Assembly (NCBI RefSeq): GCF_036289405.1
Contig: NZ_JAYFFI010000001.1
Location: forward strand, 473,478 to 537,477
DNA length: 64,000 nucleotides
Reading direction: 5' to 3'
Source of the DNA: Pseudoramibacter faecis
Lineage (GTDB): Bacteria; Bacillota; Clostridia; Eubacteriales; Eubacteriaceae
A program made the translations under genes and the position numbers. Position 1 is the stretch's first letter. The number at the start of each line of letters is the position of its first letter. Below are positions 59,601 through 64,000 of this stretch, piece by piece. The notes below the pieces were generated by a model. It had not been told where the DNA came from and did not search any database. It saw only the letters and a list, made by a program, of their open reading frames with translations.

Positions 59601-59920
59601 AAGCCTTCCTTCGCCAACTGCATCGAAAGGTTTAACCCCGTTTGGCCGCCGAGGGTCGAGAGCAGGCCGTCGGGCTTTTCCTTCTCGATCACCCGCTTGA
59701 CCACGTCCAGGGTCAGCGGTTCGATATAAATTTCGTCGGCCATGGCCTTGTCGGTCATGATCGTCGCCGGATTGGAATTGATCAGCACCACTTCGAGCCC
59801 GGCCTGGCGCAGTGCCTTGCAGGCCTGAGTGCCGGCGTAGTCAAATTCCGCGGCCTGGCCGATGACGATAGGCCCCGATCCAATGACAAGTACTTTCCTG
59901 AGTTTCTGGTTTAAAGGCAT
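56666..59920 (-). CDS. carB: Carbamoyl-phosphate synthase large subunit
   Basis: The 1084-residue protein has the duplicated ATP-grasp architecture of CarB. The first half begins KVLVIGSGPIVIGQAAEFDYAG and the second KRIAVFGSGPIRIGQGIEFDY. ATP-grasp motifs (VRPAFTLGGTGGG; LRPSYVLGGQNM) appear in each. A C-terminal MGS-like allosteric domain ends near VDITKI. It makes carbamoyl phosphate from bicarbonate, ATP and ammonia supplied by CarA, for pyrimidines and arginine. Its start overlaps the end of carA by 10 bases. Confidence 0.98.
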   Translation of the reverse strand: MPLNQKLRKVLVIGSGPIVIGQAAEFDYAGTQACKALRQAGLEVVLINSNPATIMTDKAMADEIYIEPLTLDVVKRVIEKEKPDGLLSTLGGQTGLNLSMQLAKEGFLEANGVALLGADVVTIDKAEDRQAFKDTMREIGEPTIPSKVVESLDDALDFAGQIGYPVIVRPAFTLGGTGGGIAATPEELDHIATRGLRLSPIHQVLIERDISGWKEIEFEVMRDGKGNVITVCSMENFDPVGIHTGDSIVVAPCQTLSDKEYQMLRTSALKIISTLKVEGGCNCQFALNPDNFNYAVIEVNPRVSRSSALASKATGYPIAKIAALIAVGFSLDEITNDITGKTPACFEPVLDYIVVKFPRWPFDKFVYARRTLGTQMKATGEIMSIGNSFEHAMMKAVRSIELGFDTLSVEKYRKASDAEILEALGLKDDERCFVVYEALYRGMPAAQVHDITLIDMWFLDKLRHLATMERDLAEKGLADERGAERLTVARELGFQDGTIARLAGVPFDEKTCRLDLPAAVAEKVAQKPYAAFKMVDTCAGEFAAETPYFYSTRDDENEAEAFLAEHPTGKKRIAVFGSGPIRIGQGIEFDYCSVHCAWALRELGHEAIIVNNNPETVSTDFDTSDRLYFEPLTAEDVRAIVETEKPDGAIVQFGGQTAIKLTQHLDEIAVPILGTDPKHIDAAEDRELFDALVESCGIPRPKGDTVFKTGEAVAVARRLGYPLLLRPSYVLGGQNMIIAHSDADVEEYMGIITAHEITNPVLVDKYLMGKEVEVDAICDGTDYLIPGIMEHIEKAGVHSGDSISVYPPQTLSQKVRDTIVDYTGRLARALHVVGLVNIQYVVMDETVYVIEVNPRSSRTVPYISKVTDIPMVDMATRIMMGESLADMGYISGLNPVKDRVAVKVPVFSFSKLEDVDTQLGPEMKSTGEVLGVAKNFGDAIYKGLVASGSEMAREGAVLLTVRDLDKPEIIGIGRRFHDLGFTIHATVGTATALREQGIPVHVVRRLSEARPNIGDLLDGREVNYVISTSTKGRQPGMDEVKMRRKAVESSISLITALDTARAILDCLESERTLAEIPLVDITKI

Positions 59921-61029
59921 CCCTGCTGTCCCCTTTCCATCATGTCGGTGAATTTTTCAAACAAATAGCCGGTGTCGTTGGGACCGGCCGAAGCTTCCGG
60001 ATGGAATTGCACCGTGAAGGCGTGCTTCGCCGGGTAGTCGATGCCCTCGCAGGTGCCGTCGTTCATGTTGATGTGGGTCACCCGGCCGGCGCCCTGCGGC
60101 AGACTGTCGCCGATCACGGCGTAACCGTGGTTCTGGGAGGTGATATACACCCGGTCTTTGTCGAGATCCTTCACCGGCTGATTGAGTCCGCGATGGCCGA
60201 ATGGCATTTTTTCGGTCTTCGCACCGTTGGCCAGCGCCATCAGCTGATGGCCGAGGCAGATGCCGAAAATCGGTTTGCCGTAGTCGATGAAGCGCTTGAT
60301 GTTGTCGATGATTTCGCCGTTGTCCGTGGGGTCGCCGGGGCCGTTGGAGAGCATGATTCCGTCCGGATTGAGGGCGCGAATATCGTCGATGGTGCTGTTT
60401 GCCGGCATCACCGTCACATTGCAGCCGTATTGCAGTAGCTTGTTCAGGATGTTGTGCTTGTAGCCATAGTCCATCAGCGCGACGTGATTAGCTCGGTTTT
60501 CCCGGTTATAATACCAGTCCATTTTCGGCACTGTCACCTGCTGCACCGGATTGACGATTTTGTAGGCGCGGATCTGCGCTAAAAGCGCGTCTTTCCTGCC
60601 GGCGATGTCTTCCGTGGTGATGCAGCTGTTCATCGTGCCGTTATCCCGGATCTTCCGGGTGAGCCTTCGGGTATCCACGTTCCAGATGCCCACCTTGCCC
60701 TGGGACTTGAGGAAGGCGTCAATGGTGCCCGCTTCCCGGAAATTGGATGGCTCCTCGCACCATTCCCGGACGATATAGCCGGCGACCCAGCTCTTCTCGC
60801 TTTCCATATCGCTTTTGTTCACCCCGTAATTGCCGATCAGCGGATAGGTCTGCATCACGATCTGCCCGTAATAAGACGGATCGGTCAGCACCTCCTGATA
60901 GCCAGTCATTCCCGTGGTAAAAACAATTTCACCAATGGTCGTCCCTTCACAGCCGAAATGATACCCCTCAAAAAGCGTGCCGTCCTCCAAGAGGATATAG
61001 GCACGCTTGTCTTTTTTGAAATACGACAT
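59911..61029 (-). CDS. carA: Carbamoyl-phosphate synthase small (glutaminase) subunit
   Basis: The 372-residue protein has the CarA N-terminal domain (AYILLEDGTLFEGYHFG, TTGMTGYQEVLTDPSYYGQI). A class I glutamine amidotransferase domain follows with nucleophile in GICLGHQLMALA and His/Glu in VQFHPEASAGPND. The start at 61029 (MSYFKKDKRAY) has AAAGGTGG upstream; the longer frame from 61059 is rejected. It channels ammonia to CarB. It follows purA by 89 bases without a clear terminator, so cotranscription is likely. Confidence 0.98.
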   Translation of the reverse strand: MSYFKKDKRAYILLEDGTLFEGYHFGCEGTTIGEIVFTTGMTGYQEVLTDPSYYGQIVMQTYPLIGNYGVNKSDMESEKSWVAGYIVREWCEEPSNFREAGTIDAFLKSQGKVGIWNVDTRRLTRKIRDNGTMNSCITTEDIAGRKDALLAQIRAYKIVNPVQQVTVPKMDWYYNRENRANHVALMDYGYKHNILNKLLQYGCNVTVMPANSTIDDIRALNPDGIMLSNGPGDPTDNGEIIDNIKRFIDYGKPIFGICLGHQLMALANGAKTEKMPFGHRGLNQPVKDLDKDRVYITSQNHGYAVIGDSLPQGAGRVTHINMNDGTCEGIDYPAKHAFTVQFHPEASAGPNDTGYLFEKFTDMMERGQQGCL

Positions 61030-61118
61030 CTTACCACCTTTCCATTGTCTTTTGCCCAAAGGGCACCTGTGTTCAATGCGTTGTTTCGTTTGATTCTATC
61101 TATTTTTGATGCCGCCGA

Positions 61119-62390
61119 TTAACGCGTCGCCAGGGCTTCGCGGTCTGCCCCGACACCGACGTAATGAATCGGCGCGCCGATACGTTCTTCGATAAAGCGG
61201 ATGTAGTTTCGGGCGTTTTCCGGCAGGTCGGCAATTTTGCGGACTCCGGTGGTCGGCGTTTTCCACCCCGGCAGTGTTTCGTAAATCGGTTCGACCCGTT
61301 CCAGCTCGTCGGTATTCGGGAAGTGATCGATCTTCCGGCCGTCAAGTTTGTAGCCGGTGCAAACCTTGATGCTGTCGAGATCGTCGAGCTTGTCGATCTT
61401 GCACAGGGCCACTTCGTCGAAGCCGTTGATCATCGTGGTGTAACGCAGCACGGGCAGATCCAGCCAGCCGAGGCGGCGGGAACGGCCGGTGCGGGCGCCG
61501 TATTCGTCGTCAGCCTTGGAGCCGTCGCCGCGGATAATGGCAATCTGGGGATCGTCGGCATCCTCCGTCGGGAAGGGACCGGCCCCCACCGCAGACGAAA
61601 AGGCCTTGGCCACGCCGATGACCTTATCGATTTTTTTCGCCGGAAAACCGCCGGTCACAGCGGCGTAGGCTGCCGACGGGCAGGAGGAAGTCACATAGGG
61701 ATAAATCCCCTGGTCGATATCTTTCATCGCGGCCAGCTGCCCCTCAAAAAGGATGTTTTTGCCCGCGTCGATGTGGCCGTGCAGATAACTGATAGACTCG
61801 ACGATGCGATCAGCAAAACGATCCGCCCAGTTCTTGAGCTTTTCGTCCAGCTCGGCCAGCGTCACCGCTTCGCCGCCGTAGGCCGTCAGCATATTGTTGA
61901 CCACGTCGAGATAGACTGTCAGCTTTTCGCGGGCGCGGGACAGATCCAGCAAGTCTTCCATCCGCAGATTCTTGCGCAGCATTTTATAGGCATAGCACAC
62001 GCCGATGCCCCGCTTGGTGGTGCCGATGCCGCCCTTGGCCTCCATCAGCTCGTCGAGCCTTTGGTGATAGGGCATCAGGATATGCGCCTTGCCGGAAATG
62101 CGCAGGTTATCGGTGGCGACGCCCGCCGCTTCAATCTGGGCCATTTCCTCGGCGAGCACATCGGGGTTGACCACGGTGCCGGTGCCGATGAGGCTTTCGC
62201 CGTTTTTATTGAAGATGCCGCTGGGAATCAGGTGGAGCTTAAACACCCCGGCATCGTTGATCACGGTGTGGCCGGCGTTATCCCCGCCCTGAAAGCGGAC
62301 GATCAGATCCTGCTGATCCGCAAGGTAGTCGATGATCTTGCCCTTGCCTTCGTCGCCCCATTGAGCACCAACGAGTACTGTAATTGCCAT
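61119..62390 (-). CDS. purA: Adenylosuccinate synthetase
   Basis: The 423-residue protein matches PurA. VGAQWGDEGKGKIIDY is at the N-terminus, with catalytic D13. RFQGGDNAGHTV contains the catalytic His, then GIGVCYAYKMLR and GARTGRSRRLGWLDLP. It condenses IMP with aspartate using GTP, the first step to AMP. A likely extended -10 (minus strand TGCTATAAT, about 62466-62471) lies about 80 bases upstream. It appears to lead the purA-carA-carB transcript. Confidence 0.98.
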   Translation of the reverse strand: MAITVLVGAQWGDEGKGKIIDYLADQQDLIVRFQGGDNAGHTVINDAGVFKLHLIPSGIFNKNGESLIGTGTVVNPDVLAEEMAQIEAAGVATDNLRISGKAHILMPYHQRLDELMEAKGGIGTTKRGIGVCYAYKMLRKNLRMEDLLDLSRAREKLTVYLDVVNNMLTAYGGEAVTLAELDEKLKNWADRFADRIVESISYLHGHIDAGKNILFEGQLAAMKDIDQGIYPYVTSSCPSAAYAAVTGGFPAKKIDKVIGVAKAFSSAVGAGPFPTEDADDPQIAIIRGDGSKADDEYGARTGRSRRLGWLDLPVLRYTTMINGFDEVALCKIDKLDDLDSIKVCTGYKLDGRKIDHFPNTDELERVEPIYETLPGWKTPTTGVRKIADLPENARNYIRFIEERIGAPIHYVGVGADREALATR

Positions 62391-62465
62391 TTTTTAATCC
62401 TTTCACGGCGAAATGGATCCGCCAAATTATTTTCAAGATGAAATGAACCGCAATAACTCATTGTT

Positions 62466-62474
62466 ATTATAGCA
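62466..62474 (-). promoter_or_regulatory. purA extended -10 element
   Basis: Minus strand TGCTATAAT, 76 bases before purA; the -35 is weak (TTTATC at 17 bases). Confidence 0.55.
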
Positions 62475-62594
62475 TAAGCCTTCGCCGCGATAAAGCAAAA
62501 GAACAATGATTCCCTTATCAAAAATAACGCGCGCTGGTCATTTGGGTCCCGGTCTTTTATAATGGCGTTAATAAAACAACATCGTGAGGTCCCC

Positions 62595-62935
62595 ATGCAC
62601 CTGCTTTCTTTTCCGACGCGCTCAAGGCGCGCTTCGACACCAAGGTCCACAAGCTCTCGCTGAGCGCCGGCTGCAGCTGCCCCAACCGGGACGGCGCCCT
62701 GGGCACGGGCGGCTGCACCTTCTGCTCGGCCGGCGACGCCGGCGAATTTGCCGCCCCGCCGGCGCCCATTGCCGAACAAATCGCCGCCGCCAAAAAACGC
62801 GTCGATCCCAAATTTCCCAAGCGCATCCCGACGGCAGACCGCCGATACCTCGCCTACTTTCAAAGCTACACCAATACCTACGGCGATCCCGAAAGACTCG
62901 GCGCCCTTTGGCGCGCCGCCATCGCCCGCGCCTGA
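62595..62935 (+). pseudogene. Truncated radical SAM protein (YhcC/TIGR01212 type)
   Basis: In the frame of 62615-62935 the plus strand encodes DALKARFDTKVHKLSLSAGCS, the radical SAM cysteines (CSCPNRDG, GGCTFCSAG), and YLAYFQSYTNTYGDPERL, which are the N-terminal third of a YhcC-type protein. The only nearby ATG (62595) is in a different frame, so a frameshift lies at the start. The protein stops at about 110 residues of the usual 300, before the SAM-binding core. The next gene begins 28 bases later. It is most likely dead. Confidence 0.8.
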
Positions 62936-62962
62936 TTTTTGAAACTAACAAGGAGTTTTTTG

Positions 62963-63703
62963 ATGATTCGTTTAACAAACACCCCAAAACTGACCGCGCT
63001 GATCACCGGCGCCTCCCGGGGTATCGGCGCCGCCATTGCCGAAACCCTCGCCGCCCACGGCTGCAATCTCGTCCTCACCTGCCGCGACACCATGGCCGAG
63101 CTGAATGCGCTGGCCGCGCGCCTGCGCGAAGCCCACGGCGCTCGCGTGCGCACCGTGCACTGTGACGCCGGGGATCCCGAGGCGGTGGCCGCCCTTTTTG
63201 CCGGCATCGACCGGCTGGACATCCTCGTGAACAACGCCGGCACCGATCATATCGGCCTCTTGCAAGAGATGTCCCTGGCCGAATGGGACCGCCTCGTCGA
63301 CACCAATCTCTCGGCCTGCTTTTACACCTGCCGGCTGGCCATTCCGCTGTTTTTGCGCCGCGACACCGGCGCCATCGTGAACCTCTCCTCGGTATGGGGG
63401 GAGATCGGCGCGTCTGCTGAGGCGGCGTATTCGGCCACCAAGGGCGGCGTCAACGCCCTGACCCGCGCCCTGGCCAAGGAGCTCGCCCCCAGCCGCATCC
63501 CCGTCAACGCCATCGCCTGCGGCTTTATCGACACGGCGATGAACGCCGGCTTCACGGATGCCGAGCGCGAGGCGATTCGCGCCGAGATCCCTGCCGACCG
63601 TTTTGCCGCACCCGCCGAGGTGGCCGCGGCGGTGTGGCAGCTGCTCGCCATGCCGGACTATCTCACCGGGCAGATCATCACCTTCGACGGCGGCTGGATC
63701 TGA
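62963..63703 (+). CDS. SDR-family oxidoreductase (FabG-like)
   Basis: The 246-residue short-chain dehydrogenase has TGASRGIG (G16, G20, G22) for NAD(P) binding and NNAG near 90. The catalytic set is S143, Y156 and K160 (YSATK), and the C-terminal pattern is GQIITFDGGWI. AAGGAG stands before the ATG at 62963; the longer frame (62939) is not supported. Fatty-acid 3-oxoacyl-ACP reductase is possible, but no fab genes are nearby, so substrate is unspecified. It has no adjoining operon partner. Confidence 0.9.
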   Translation: MIRLTNTPKLTALITGASRGIGAAIAETLAAHGCNLVLTCRDTMAELNALAARLREAHGARVRTVHCDAGDPEAVAALFAGIDRLDILVNNAGTDHIGLLQEMSLAEWDRLVDTNLSACFYTCRLAIPLFLRRDTGAIVNLSSVWGEIGASAEAAYSATKGGVNALTRALAKELAPSRIPVNAIACGFIDTAMNAGFTDAEREAIRAEIPADRFAAPAEVAAAVWQLLAMPDYLTGQIITFDGGWI

Positions 63704-63737
63704 GCGCCCGCACCGCGTTTTTTCTTTGCGCCCTTTC

Positions 63738-63767
63738 TTGCATTTTCCCGCCGCCCATGGTTATAAT
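63738..63767 (+). promoter_or_regulatory. glnN promoter
   Basis: TTGCAT, 18-base spacer, TATAAT; 75 bases before the glnN ATG. Confidence 0.75.
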
Positions 63768-63841
63768 GGTCTAAAACAATTCAAAAATGATTTCTAAAAA
63801 CGATCATCGCGATGCATCGTTTCGATTCAAAAGGAGGACCC

Positions 63842-64000
63842 ATGCCAGACGAAATGATCAAAGATCAGAAGGACGACATCATCGAGCTGTTCGGCTCGAA
63901 AGTCTTTAATATCACCGTAATGCGCAAGCGCCTGCCCAAGCATATTTATAAAAGCATGATGCGCACGATCAAAGACGATCTGCCGCTGGAAAGCGAAGTG
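63842..64000 (+). CDS. glnN: Type III glutamine synthetase, N-terminal part
   Basis: The 53 codons present read MPDEMIKDQKDDIIELFGSK, then VFNITVMRKRLPKHIYKSMM and RTIKDDLPLE. This matches the start of GlnN proteins (FGS-VFN--VM--RLPK--YK pattern), not GlnA. The gene leaves the window on the right, so catalytic motifs are not visible. AAAGGAGG is 4 bases before the ATG. GlnN makes glutamine from glutamate, ammonia and ATP as a large dodecamer. Confidence 0.85.
   Translation, partial: MPDEMIKDQKDDIIELFGSKVFNITVMRKRLPKHIYKSMMRTIKDDLPLESEV

Noticed and set aside
61164..62441. 425-codon plus-strand ORF opposite purA
   Set aside because: It is an antisense shadow; purA has all catalytic motifs on the other strand.
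1..64000. tRNA, rRNA, CRISPR array, transposase or integrase
   Set aside because: Reading both strands showed no cloverleaf with CCA-type acceptor, no regular spacer-repeat array and no recombinase motifs; absence is by eye only.

Overview
The window looks like a piece of a Gram-positive, Clostridia-type (Firmicutes) chromosome of fairly high GC. Supporting signs are the hrcA-grpE-dnaK-dnaJ order with a perfect CIRCE operator, a GlpP antiterminator, ECF vitamin/metal-type transporters, a sortase-like C-terminus, type III glutamine synthetase and strong AGGAGG ribosome sites. A Eubacteriaceae member (Pseudoramibacter/Eubacterium-like) is my guess, not a demonstrated identity. No rRNA, tRNA, CRISPR array, integrase or transposase was recognised.

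Layout. 1-5.2 kb (minus): dnaJ (partial), dnaK, grpE, hrcA, hemW. 5.3-8.0 kb: a Tyr-phosphatase-like protein, an orphan amino-acid binding lipoprotein and two small unknown genes. 8.2-12.6 kb (minus): a sugar catabolic operon (class II aldolase, 2-hydroxyacid dehydrogenase, FGGY kinase) with a SorC-type regulator; it is bracketed by two diverged copies of one small-gene/promoter/terminator segment. 13.0-17.1 kb (minus): a zinc uptake operon headed by a Fur/Zur regulator. 17.2-29.7 kb: an AT-rich island (one hand-counted 60-base line is 42% GC, against 60% in a line of carB). It holds a double-glycine bacteriocin-like peptide and an 11-gene minus-strand operon: TetR, ECF S-T-AA, two ABC half-transporters, ATC-hydrolase-like protein, methyltransferase, second ECF S-T-AA. 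Beyond it lie wrecks of an AraC regulator and an O-methyltransferase.

29.9-37.9 kb is a glycerol/dihydroxyacetone region: dhaKL (minus), then glpK, glpP, a GlpA-like and a GlpB-like flavoprotein and a DUF1667 protein (plus), with leader hairpins that could be GlpP-controlled. 38.1-43.9 kb: a MacB/LolD-type ABC pair and a 1144-residue BspA-type leucine-rich surface protein. 44-49.4 kb: unknown protein, M23 peptidase and FtsX (minus), DUF1638 (minus), 5-formyl-THF cyclo-ligase and FolC (plus). 49.4-51.2 kb: a decayed membrane protein gene. 51.3-56.5 kb: a second TetR-ABC-ABC cassette bounded by a complete acyl-CoA thioesterase gene on one side and a duplicate of that gene's 3' end on the other. 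56.6-62.4 kb (minus): carB, carA, purA. 62.6-64 kb: a truncated radical SAM gene, an SDR oxidoreductase and the start of glnN.

Functionally, housekeeping blocks (heat shock, folate, pyrimidine/arginine precursor, purine) alternate with accessory modules. Two accessory modules (sugar operon and TetR-ABC cassette) are each bounded by diverged direct duplications. The two ABC half-transporter pairs and the ECF remnants suggest repeated gain and loss of one family of TetR-controlled uptake systems.
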